Assembly (NCBI GenBank): GCA_049340005.1
Contig: JBMPIY010000010.1
DNA length: 64,000 nt
Source: CAXBDP01 sp963974465
GTDB taxonomy: Bacteria > Bacteroidota > Bacteroidia > Cytophagales > Cyclobacteriaceae
Direction: 5' to 3' (one strand)
Positions 56,801-64,000 of the stretch are shown here, piece by piece. A program made the position numbers and the translations under genes. Below the pieces are notes generated by a model. It saw only the letters and a program-made list of their open reading frames with translations. It was not told the origin of the DNA and searched no databases. Each line of letters begins with the position of its first letter. Positions within the stretch are counted from its first letter, which is position 1.

Positions 56801-59800
56801 CCAATAGCGGGAATATCCAGATTATAGGTCATAACCAAGAAACCACCGCACCAACAGGTAGAACTGCTCGTGGAGTTTGGCTTACTTCTGGACAAACGGA
56901 TTTGATTTCCACTTCCGGATCCATTGTAATTGAAGCAGGACTGGGAATCACTTCTACTGAAGCATTAGCACTTCAAAGCGATACTAAAATTGGTGATGGA
57001 ACCAGTGGGGATATTGAAATTATTTCTAATGGCTGGACTGGTTTAACGGCTACAACTTTAATAAGTGGTACAGGTGAATTAACCATTCGCCCTCAAACAG
57101 CTTCCACCACTTTAGGCATAGCGGGAGGTACTGGTACTTTGGAGTTACCGGCAAGTTATTTTTCCGCCAATTTTGTGGATGGTTTTTCTTCCATCATTAT
57201 TGGTAGTGAGGATGTTGGGCAAGTTAATATTGGAACTTCGGTAGTAAATTATAATGATCCATTAGTCATTAAAACTGGTAACAGTATTTATTTCGATGCT
57301 GCATCTGCTATTACAGGAAATAATAATGAGATCACTCTATGGGCAAGAGCTGGTGGTAATAATTCTGCTTCAGATAATGTGCCAGGTGCTATTTGGCTGC
57401 CTGAGGGCTCTACTTTAGATACAGAAGGCGGCAATATCACACTAGGAGGAGGAAGCGATCCAAGTATTGGCTATGCAGCTGGAGACAATATTGGTCCTGC
57501 GGGTGAAAATAATGCAAGGTTTAGAGGTATTACCATTAATGGTACGTTAGCTGCGGGCGGAGGCAATATCAGTATTTTAGGGAAAGGAGGAAATGTTGGT
57601 ATTTCACATGCAAGAGGAGTGAGTATTGGGGGAGATATTTCTACTACAGGAACTGGGAGTATAACAATTACCGGTATAGCACATGCTAGTTCAGATGGTT
57701 TTGCCCTTGGCGATGGGTCAATAACAGGGCCTGATGGCACTATTAGTGCAGAAGAAGGAGCCGTAACCATTAATGGTTTTAGAGCAACCGGCGATGCAAT
57801 AAATATTTCGACTGCGGCTAGCGCGATCACTTCTGAAGGTACCATCACATTAGAAGCGAAAAACGATGGAAGGTTAACGATAGATGGTGAGATTTCAGGT
57901 CTTGGTGGCGTTAGTTCAGGGAACATCATCCTAATAACAGATGATTTAAACTTAACCGGTTCCAGTCAGCTTTCAAGTCAAGGTACATTGACTATGCAAA
58001 GTCGAACACCAACCACAACCATAGGACTGAATGCTGCCTCAGGTACCCTCAGTTTGTCTTCGGATAATTTAAGTACCAATATTTTAGATGGCTTTGAAGA
58101 AATTATCATTGGAGGCGCCTCCCAGCAAGGAAATATTTATGCGAACACCTTCATTATCCGTGATAATTTTAGATTTAATTCAACAGGCAATTTAATTCTC
58201 GAAGGCAACTTAGACCTGAACGGACAGACGGTGACTTTAGGTGAGGATATCACATTAGACGAAAGTGCAGGCAGATTCTTTGGTAGTACAGGAGAATTAA
58301 CGACCACGCGTACTTTGGGATCCTTAACTGCCGAAAACATAGGTGGTATGGGTGCTACCATTACGACGAGTACTAATTTAGGCAGTACCACCATTACCCG
58401 TACGCATGGCTCCCAAACCAAAGGTACAGCCAATAGTATATTACGAAGTTACGATATTGTACCTACCACAAATACAGGTTTGGATGCAACCTTGGTTTTC
58501 AGCTATTTAGATGCTGAACTCAATAGCTTAACTGAGTCCAGCCTTTCACTACATCGCTCGACTGATGGGGGTACGAATTGGATAAACAGAGGAGGTACAA
58601 TAGATGCAAGTGGCAATGTGGCGACTCTTACTGGTATCGAAGCCTTTTCTTTATGGACTTTATTCGCAGGTGAATTCATCTGGTCAGCGGATATGAGTAC
58701 AGAAGATGGAGCTACGGATGGCAACTGGGAGGGAGGTTTGGCACCCCCTACAGGATCAGACATCGTAATACCCGAGGGAGCGACACCGTATCCTGTTTTT
58801 GATTTTGATTTTGAGGCGGGCGATATCACAATTGAGCCGAATGCTACGTTGACGATAGCGCCTACACGTACTCTTACCTTCACCGCAGGCAGCGGTGTAT
58901 CAGGTGATGGCAAGATTATTTTACAAAGCGATGCCACAGGTGATGCGAGCATCGGTGATCTCACAGGTGCAGGAAGCATCGATGTGAATGTGATCCAAGA
59001 GCGTTTTTTAGCGGGTGGCAATAGAGCATTTCGATTTTTCAGTCATCCATATACCACCGCCGTACCATTGAGTGTGGTGGCCACCGCGATTGACATTACG
59101 GGAGTGGGTGGCTCAGCGAATGGCTTTACCACGACAGCGACGAATGCACCTTCGGCTTTTCGTTTTGATCCTTTGAATGCAGATGGTAACGAAGATAATG
59201 ATGGAGGGTGGGAAGCCTTTACATCTATAAGCCAAACGATAGATCCACATGAGGCGATTCGTATCTTATTTAGAGGTTCAAAAGGCCAAGCGAGTAGTTT
59301 GTTGGATGATGGCAGCTATACCCCGGATCCGGTGACGATCGAGTGGGAGGGCACGATTAACCAAGGCACGCAAAATATAGCCTTGGTAGGTGTGGCCTCA
59401 GGACTAGAGTTTAGCGATTGGAACCTAGTGGGTAACCCATTTCCATCTGCGATTGATTTAAGTGCCGCAGGCGTTAGCCATAGTTCAGGGGTTGTTGATT
59501 ATGCCGTATGGCGTCCAAGGCAGACTTATACGGGAGATTTCTCGTTAATCGCAGGCAGTGGTCGAGGTGGAGCATATTTACAAGAGCCGTTTGATACAAG
59601 CCCAACAAATGCGAAGATCCCTTCAGGTGGAGGCTTCTTTATCCGTGCAGGTGGCACTACAGGAACCTTAACAATTCCTGAGCCAGCGAAGACGAGCGCG
59701 ACTCCTGGAGAGATCACGAATGTATTGCGGATGGAAGATGTGCCAAGTCGCTATGGACAGAATACCTTACAAATAGCCTTAGAAGCAGAGAATGATTTTG

Positions 59801-60450
59801 TAGATCGGGTATTGGTATTCTTAGGGAATGAATATAACCCAACACGTGAATTGCAGGATGCACCTAAGATGGCGAACCCATTGGTGAACTTCTTTACAGT
59901 AAGTGAAGATGATTGGGCTTTGGCGATAGACCGTCGTACTTATACAGAGCAAGAGGGCGAAAACCGGATTCCACTACATATCCTAGCACCAAACTTTAAA
60001 TACACGCTTAGCCTACCTGACTTTGATATCGAAGAAGGCAGAACGATCCAACTCTACGATCGCTTTACGGAAGAATACGTCACTCTAGCAAAAGGCACGA
60101 CCTACGACTTTGAGGTAACGGATGATCCAAGAACGAAAGGTCACCGATTTGATCTCGTGATGGGCATAGAAGTGATCACCAGTATCCACCCGAGCAACCA
60201 TCGCTTCCAAGCATACTTACTACCGAATCCGGCACAGGAGCAGGTGAGGATCAGCATCCAAAAGCCAGACAATGTAGGCGAGACTACCGTAAAAATAATC
60301 TCAATGGCTGGCGTAGAAGTAAGAAGCGAGCAGATCAATACAGCAACCACGGAACTAGATATCAACCTGAGTCAATTGAGCAAGGGGATCTACTTAGTAG
60401 AGATCACGCATGGTACCGAGCGGATTGTAAAACGCCTGATCGTAAACTAA
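53875..60450 (+). CDS. Large GLUG-repeat surface protein with T9SS type A sorting domain (copy 2)
   Basis: 2191 residues from ATG at 53875, chosen because it aligns with MIKTFTN of copies 1 and 3; the TTG frame opening at 53857 is less likely. Two N-terminal GLUG blocks (about residues 40-280 and 310-640) each begin with PYQIATLENLYWIA or PFQIATLANLKWIT. The ~900-residue middle part, absent from copy 1, has repeated strands like filamentous-haemagglutinin beta-helix (GNITINGTARLTS, GNIVLNG, NITLGGGS). The end repeats the copy 1 layout with NWEGGLAPPTGSDIVIPEGATPYPVF and the T9SS domain. One octamer at 57121. Probable surface adhesin. Confidence 0.9.
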   Translation: MIKTSTKNQNLFFFIFLLLFTLGFNINIQAQTATVPVNGDGSPGDPYQIATLENLYWIAATDAVVASPDRTTRQGYHYIQTANIDASATTSWFAGEGWLPISSFTGSYNGDGYVVSDLYINRPLEPFMGLFSYLNGGKVEGLGVVDVNISGQDVLGGLVAVVDLGSTVTECFATGSVTGRNNIGGLVGVINQAIISNSYSRVSLSASGMFAGGLIGAFISSTVTNSYSTGNIGGAATSKGGLIGQIQTAGTITNSFWDTDTSNQATSAGGTGKTTVQMKTQSTFTDAGWDFTSIWSICSGVNDDYPNVSFTGGIASEAPVVGDGTVGTPFQIATLANLKWITESAGRWNAHYIQTADIDASSTANWNCGEGWSPIGDNNFNFIGSYNGDGHTINGLTINRPSDGFIGLFGYINGGTVSNLGMTQVNINASDGIGAIVGFCEGCSINDTYSTGTIESSFGSTGGIVGSMITSSSLLNSFSHVSINNSSGNNVGGLAGSVNSSSTVTGSFSTGTISSNAGQIGGIVGSLSSSQIQNCYSLSSVSGNNYVGGGAGSVSSGTIINSYSTGLVSSPGANIGGFVGLLFGTNTFTNNFWDTETSGNLTSDGATGKTTAEMKTLMTFTGWDFTASTGDWNINPAGYISYPYLQGFAYDLPEITPAVNPIPGLVSIAAIGSITITSDPSDPASDWMISDGKLIPLKDGAKVNVSEVTSALATGDLIIEAVTDVIIDANIAPVLPAARNLTLKAGRDVMLEVTRTIEPSAQALNTIFWSDADGNDEGMIWIKESTTINTNGGHLWMGGGSGTVTWNSLAVGDGNATGSFAFIPGDNSSTTQNGFHGITLDLQVTIQTGAGHIELNGQSGNQYAPTLASSPYSTNVGVYLGDGSQTSTISGNITINGTARLTSDQPSSGCTACGFRYGILFHRASQSSPRQIMVSTQSGNIVLNGLAQDYTGSTTDLMNSGGVTMFAGTQGQVVSTNSGNIQIIGHNQETTAPTGRTARGVWLTSGQTDLISTSGSIVIEAGLGITSTEALALQSDTKIGDGTSGDIEIISNGWTGLTATTLISGTGELTIRPQTASTTLGIAGGTGTLELPASYFSANFVDGFSSIIIGSEDVGQVNIGTSVVNYNDPLVIKTGNSIYFDAASAITGNNNEITLWARAGGNNSASDNVPGAIWLPEGSTLDTEGGNITLGGGSDPSIGYAAGDNIGPAGENNARFRGITINGTLAAGGGNISILGKGGNVGISHARGVSIGGDISTTGTGSITITGIAHASSDGFALGDGSITGPDGTISAEEGAVTINGFRATGDAINISTAASAITSEGTITLEAKNDGRLTIDGEISGLGGVSSGNIILITDDLNLTGSSQLSSQGTLTMQSRTPTTTIGLNAASGTLSLSSDNLSTNILDGFEEIIIGGASQQGNIYANTFIIRDNFRFNSTGNLILEGNLDLNGQTVTLGEDITLDESAGRFFGSTGELTTTRTLGSLTAENIGGMGATITTSTNLGSTTITRTHGSQTKGTANSILRSYDIVPTTNTGLDATLVFSYLDAELNSLTESSLSLHRSTDGGTNWINRGGTIDASGNVATLTGIEAFSLWTLFAGEFIWSADMSTEDGATDGNWEGGLAPPTGSDIVIPEGATPYPVFDFDFEAGDITIEPNATLTIAPTRTLTFTAGSGVSGDGKIILQSDATGDASIGDLTGAGSIDVNVIQERFLAGGNRAFRFFSHPYTTAVPLSVVATAIDITGVGGSANGFTTTATNAPSAFRFDPLNADGNEDNDGGWEAFTSISQTIDPHEAIRILFRGSKGQASSLLDDGSYTPDPVTIEWEGTINQGTQNIALVGVASGLEFSDWNLVGNPFPSAIDLSAAGVSHSSGVVDYAVWRPRQTYTGDFSLIAGSGRGGAYLQEPFDTSPTNAKIPSGGGFFIRAGGTTGTLTIPEPAKTSATPGEITNVLRMEDVPSRYGQNTLQIALEAENDFVDRVLVFLGNEYNPTRELQDAPKMANPLVNFFTVSEDDWALAIDRRTYTEQEGENRIPLHILAPNFKYTLSLPDFDIEEGRTIQLYDRFTEEYVTLAKGTTYDFEVTDDPRTKGHRFDLVMGIEVITSIHPSNHRFQAYLLPNPAQEQVRISIQKPDNVGETTVKIISMAGVEVRSEQINTATTELDINLSQLSKGIYLVEITHGTERIVKRLIVN

Positions 60451-60471
60451 ACATAACAAAACTAAAAGACA

Positions 60472-60496
60472 GCGGGAGGGTAGACCATCCTCCCGC
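60472..60496. terminator. Hairpin made of an inverted octamer pair (copy 2)
   Basis: GCGGGAGG at 60472-60479 and CCTCCCGC at 60489-60496 with the same 9-nt loop as the hairpin at 53181-53205. It follows the second surface gene by 21 bp. Confidence 0.75.
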
Positions 60497-60525
60497 CATA
60501 TTTTACCAGTAAAAAGCAATCACAA

Positions 60526-60735
60526 ATGAAAATAGCTATACTTACCTTCAGCCTCTTATTTCTATCTCTTCTCAGCTATGCGCAAACCTTTGGCGGCCCG
60601 CCGAGCTTTACGCCTGACGTGTTGGACAACCCGATAGATGGTGGCTTGAGCTTACTGCTTGGTGCAGGAGCCGCTTATGGGGCTAAGAAGTTACGGGATA
60701 AGAGAAAGACAAATAAAGATCGGAAGAGAAAGTAA
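60526..60735 (+). CDS. Short PID-CTERM sorting-domain protein (copy 2)
   Basis: 69 residues; signal peptide MKIAILTFSLLFLSLLSYAQ, then the same mature part as copy 1. At DNA level a few synonymous differences separate the copies, yet the protein after SYAQ is unchanged, which suggests purifying selection or gene conversion. It sits immediately after the second GLUG gene, as copy 1 does. Confidence 0.85.
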   Translation: MKIAILTFSLLFLSLLSYAQTFGGPPSFTPDVLDNPIDGGLSLLLGAGAAYGAKKLRDKRKTNKDRKRK

Positions 60736-61172
60736 TAGTTTATATTTCTTGTTCATACGGTTTAACCTCAATTGTACTTTTTCAAAAGAACTTGCCAAAG
60801 AAAGAGCAGAAAACTCAAATCGAAGAGACGAATTCAAGTACTATAACTCAGTGAAAGTGATTTGTTGAAAAAATGTTATTCATGTGCATTTATATGTCAT
60901 TAGATTAAGTAATACTTTTTTTCATTCGTTTTTATGTGTTTTATTTAATGTAAAAATTATATTTAAAATTGCTTAGTTAAAACAAAATAAGCACTTTTTT
61001 ATATGAAATATTTTTAACATAATTAGGTTTCAAATAATTGATTATTAGCACTTTAATTGTAGATGTAAAATATATTTATCATTTTTTTTCAAGATGATAC
61101 TTCAGGTTTAGTATAGAATATAATTATTAGTTTTACTTTGTATGGAATATCCATTGCAAACCATGTAGAACT
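60736..61172. repeat. Spacer repeat before third surface gene
   Basis: Second copy of the spacer described at 53451-53874. The last 50 bp before the ATG match the leader of copy 1 (50315-50363) more closely than that of copy 2. No gene seen. Confidence 0.75.
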
Positions 61173-64000
61173 ATGATTAAAACCTTTACAAATTGTTACA
61201 AATATTTAGCCTTTGCTGTCTTATTTCTATTAATCTTAGGCTTTAACCATACAGTTAGTGCTCAGACGGCTACAGCGCCTGCAGGTACTGGTACAGCTTT
61301 AGACCCATACCAAATAGCCACTTTGGAGAACTTGTATTGGATTGCTGCTACTGATGCCGTTGTAGCTAGTCCAGATAGATTAACTCGATGGTCTGCACAT
61401 TATATTCAAACAGCCAATATTGATGCATCTTCAACTTCAACATGGTTCTCAGGTAAGGGATGGACTCCTATAGGTAATGGGTTTAGTGGGTATAATTTTC
61501 TAGGAACCTATGATGGAGATAACCATACTATTAGTGGTCTTTTTATTTATGATGATAGCTTCTCTATTATTTATGTTGGTCTTTTTGGTTATATATCTGG
61601 GAGTAGTGCAATCCGAAATTTGGGAGTAATAAATTCAAATTTTTATGGAAATACCTCGGGAGGAGTAGTTGCCCTTAGTGATGGTGCTGGGACAAGAATT
61701 ATTGAGAATGTTTATTCAACCGGGGTAGTTTCATCTGATAGAACTGCTGGCGGGATTATAGGCTCTTGTGGTAATTGCCAAATTAGTAATAGCTATTCCA
61801 GAGCAGCTGTAACGGGTGGTGATTTTGGCTATAGTGGAGGCCTAGCAGGCCAAGTGTTTAACGCTAATTCTTCTATTTCCAATTCCTATTCAACAGGTGT
61901 GGTATCTGGGACTACGGGAACTAACGGTACTTTAAAAGGAGGCCTTATTGGAAGAATCGGAAGCGGAAGCCCTTCAATTGCAAATAGTTTCTACGATTCA
62001 GAAACGAGTGGTCAGAGTGATGACACAGGCAAGGGTACTCCCAAAACTACTGTGGAGATGAAGACTCAAACAACCTTTACGGATGCGGGTTGGGATTTCC
62101 CTTCTACATGGACTTTCTGTGCAAGCTTGAATAATGGCTATCCAATTTTAACTTCATTTACAGGAGAGATTACATCCGTTGCACCTGCAGGCTCAGGTAC
62201 TGTTGGATCTCCTTATCAAATTGCTTCTTTGGCGAATTTGAAGTGGATAACTGAAAGCTCAGTGAGATGGGCTTCGCATTATATCCAGACCGCCGATATT
62301 GATGCTTCATCCACAGCTGGCTGGAATTGTGGTTTAGGTTGGTTGCCAATAGGGAATGGTACTACCAATTTTACTGGTACGTATAATGGAGGTAACTATA
62401 CTATTCGAAATCTTACACTCAATAGAACTTCGGATTTTTATACAGGATTGTTTGGGAGATTGCAATCAGCCACAATAAGTAATTTAGGTTTGGTTAACGC
62501 CAGCTTTACTGGAGGTTTTTCCTCAGGGATATTGTCTGGTGACGCGAATACCGTAACCATCCGCAATACTTACTCTACTGGTAGTGTAAGTGGGTCAGGA
62601 TTTTCAGTTGGAGGAATAGTAGGAGCTAACATTAATGTAGATATAATTGATTCTTACTCAAATGCTAATATTAGTGGTGGAGCTTCAAATAAAGGTGGAT
62701 TAGCAGGTGAAGTCAATAATGGTTCTGCAATTATAAATTCCTATGCTACTGGGATAGTCTCAGGGACTGGAGGAGGCCTTATTGGAGCAATAAATAGCTT
62801 TGGTAGTGCTAGTACTGTTACCAATAGCTACTACGATTCAGAGACAAGTGGCAAGAGTGATACAGGTAAGGGAGTGCCAAAGACAACTGCAGAGATGAAA
62901 ACCCAGTCTACGTTTACAGGCTGGGATTTTGCTCCACTTGCTGGCGATTGGAGTATAAACCCATCTGGCTATATTTCTTATCCGTATTTACAAGGATTTA
63001 CCTACGATGTACCGGAAGCGATGCCGGCGGTTAATCCAATACCGGGACTTGCCGTTTTTGTTCCTACTGATTACACCTGGACAGGCAGTACAGATTCCGA
63101 CGGCGGCGAGGCAGGCAATTGGGATAATGGTTTGCCTCCTGCGGGATCAGACATCGTGATACCCGAGGGCGCGACACCGTATCCTGTTTTTGATTTTGAT
63201 TTTGAGGCGGGCGACATTACGATTGGCAACAATGCTACTTTCACGATGGCACCGGGCTTTACCTTAACGTTTGCAGCAGGAAAAGGCGCCACAGGCGATG
63301 GAAAAATCATTTTAAAGAGTGATGGTACAGGCGATGCGAGCATCGGCGATTTAACGGGAGCCGGTAGCATAGCTGTAGCTGTCCAGCAGGAGCGTTTTTT
63401 AGCGGGTGGCAATAGAGCATTTCGATTTTTCAGTCATCCATATACCACCGCCGTACCATTGAGTGTGGTGGCCACCGCGATTGACATTACGGGAGTGGGT
63501 GGCTCAGCGAATGGCTTTACCACGACAGCGACGAATGCACCTTCGGCTTTTCGTTTTGATCCTTTGAATGCAGATGGTAACGAAGATAATGATGGAGGGT
63601 GGGAAGCCTTTACATCTATAAGCCAAACGATAGATCCACATGAGGCGATTCGTATCTTATTTAGAGGTTCAAAAGGCCAAGCGAGTAGTTTGTTGGATGA
63701 TGGCAGCTATACCCCGGATCCGGTGACGATCGAGTGGGAGGGCACGATTAACCAAGGCACGCAAAATATAGCCTTGGTAGGTGTGGCCTCAGGACTAGAG
63801 TTTAGCGATTGGAACCTAGTAGGTAACCCATTCCCATCTGCGATTGATTTAAGTGCGGCAGGCGTTACGCATACAGCAGGAGTCGTTGATTATGCGGTAT
63901 GGCGTCCAAGGCAGACTTATACAGGAGATTTCTCGTTAATCGCAGGCAGTGGTCGAGGTGGTGCGTATTTACAAGAACCCATCACGACAGCAAGTGCAAA
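61173..64000 (+). CDS. GLUG-repeat T9SS surface protein, copy 3, cut by the window end
   Basis: The frame opens with ATG at 61173 and is still open at 64000 (942 codons). It starts like copy 1 (MIKTFTNCYKYLAFAVLFLL, signal peptide ending near VSAQ) and has two GLUG blocks beginning with PYQIATLENLYWIA and PYQIASLANLKWIT. It lacks the ~900-residue beta-helix middle of copy 2 and passes directly to WDNGLPPAGSDIVIPEGATP. Bases 63390-63820 are identical to 58999-59429 of copy 2. A T9SS domain is expected beyond the window. Confidence 0.88.
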   Translation, partial: MIKTFTNCYKYLAFAVLFLLILGFNHTVSAQTATAPAGTGTALDPYQIATLENLYWIAATDAVVASPDRLTRWSAHYIQTANIDASSTSTWFSGKGWTPIGNGFSGYNFLGTYDGDNHTISGLFIYDDSFSIIYVGLFGYISGSSAIRNLGVINSNFYGNTSGGVVALSDGAGTRIIENVYSTGVVSSDRTAGGIIGSCGNCQISNSYSRAAVTGGDFGYSGGLAGQVFNANSSISNSYSTGVVSGTTGTNGTLKGGLIGRIGSGSPSIANSFYDSETSGQSDDTGKGTPKTTVEMKTQTTFTDAGWDFPSTWTFCASLNNGYPILTSFTGEITSVAPAGSGTVGSPYQIASLANLKWITESSVRWASHYIQTADIDASSTAGWNCGLGWLPIGNGTTNFTGTYNGGNYTIRNLTLNRTSDFYTGLFGRLQSATISNLGLVNASFTGGFSSGILSGDANTVTIRNTYSTGSVSGSGFSVGGIVGANINVDIIDSYSNANISGGASNKGGLAGEVNNGSAIINSYATGIVSGTGGGLIGAINSFGSASTVTNSYYDSETSGKSDTGKGVPKTTAEMKTQSTFTGWDFAPLAGDWSINPSGYISYPYLQGFTYDVPEAMPAVNPIPGLAVFVPTDYTWTGSTDSDGGEAGNWDNGLPPAGSDIVIPEGATPYPVFDFDFEAGDITIGNNATFTMAPGFTLTFAAGKGATGDGKIILKSDGTGDASIGDLTGAGSIAVAVQQERFLAGGNRAFRFFSHPYTTAVPLSVVATAIDITGVGGSANGFTTTATNAPSAFRFDPLNADGNEDNDGGWEAFTSISQTIDPHEAIRILFRGSKGQASSLLDDGSYTPDPVTIEWEGTINQGTQNIALVGVASGLEFSDWNLVGNPFPSAIDLSAAGVTHTAGVVDYAVWRPRQTYTGDFSLIAGSGRGGAYLQEPITTASA

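Overview
This window looks like chromosomal DNA of a Bacteroidota bacterium, most likely order Cytophagales. The reasons are: large surface proteins with a type IX secretion (T9SS) C-terminal sorting domain, short PID-CTERM proteins, promoters of the Bacteroidota form (TTG, about 19-22 nt, TAnnTTTG), a Bacteroidota-style lipoprotein signal peptidase, a TonB-dependent receptor, and AT-rich DNA with very few GC-rich stretches. I see no tRNA, rRNA, CRISPR array, transposase or phage structural gene. All calls come from reading the sequence and the conceptual proteins; no database search was run.

Layout. 1-5.2 kb: recQ flanked on both sides by copies of a palindrome-rich intergenic repeat, plus about 1 kb with no convincing gene. 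5.3-8.1 kb: a minus-strand run of TPR lipoprotein, Sua5/TsaC and pgk. 8.3-14.2 kb: a minus-strand defence-type operon, an AlbA_2/HATPase/KTSC fusion followed by a Gabija-like pair (OLD nuclease and UvrD-like helicase). 14.8-21.0 kb: housekeeping and small lipoprotein genes (GreA/Rnk-like factor, thioesterase, saccharopine-dehydrogenase-like reductase, Nudix, Bor-like lipoprotein, M61 peptidase). 21.1-27.1 kb: a tightly overlapping four-gene operon coding for a protein with two GHKL ATPase domains and a histidine-kinase-like core, a receiver-domain protein, an unrecognised protein and an N6-adenine DNA methyltransferase. It looks like a defence or epigenetic system that I cannot match to a named one. 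27.2-29.0 kb: ridA, then a Fic protein preceded by five phased palindromes.

29.0-41.7 kb is centred on cobalamin: a DUF71/COG2102 ATPase and btuB behind a cobalamin riboswitch (minus strand), divergent btuFCD-like genes, a flavoprotein and a membrane ferredoxin, then a second cobalamin riboswitch that reads towards two small cysteine-rich proteins. 41.7-49.8 kb: a porin, then an AbgT transporter and three glycosyltransferases joined by start/stop overlaps, an unknown secreted protein and lspA. 50.3-64.0 kb: three tandem GLUG/T9SS surface-protein genes; the first two are each followed by a hairpin and a PID-CTERM gene, and the third runs off the window. Copies two and three share 431 identical bases, which points to recent gene conversion.

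Across the whole window the 8-mer GCGGGAGG (either strand) occurs about 30 times where about 0.5 is expected. It is absent from both defence regions and occurs as inverted pairs in the two hairpins behind the surface-protein genes. It behaves like a DNA uptake sequence or a Chi-like site and is, with the four-gene operon, the most interesting signal here.
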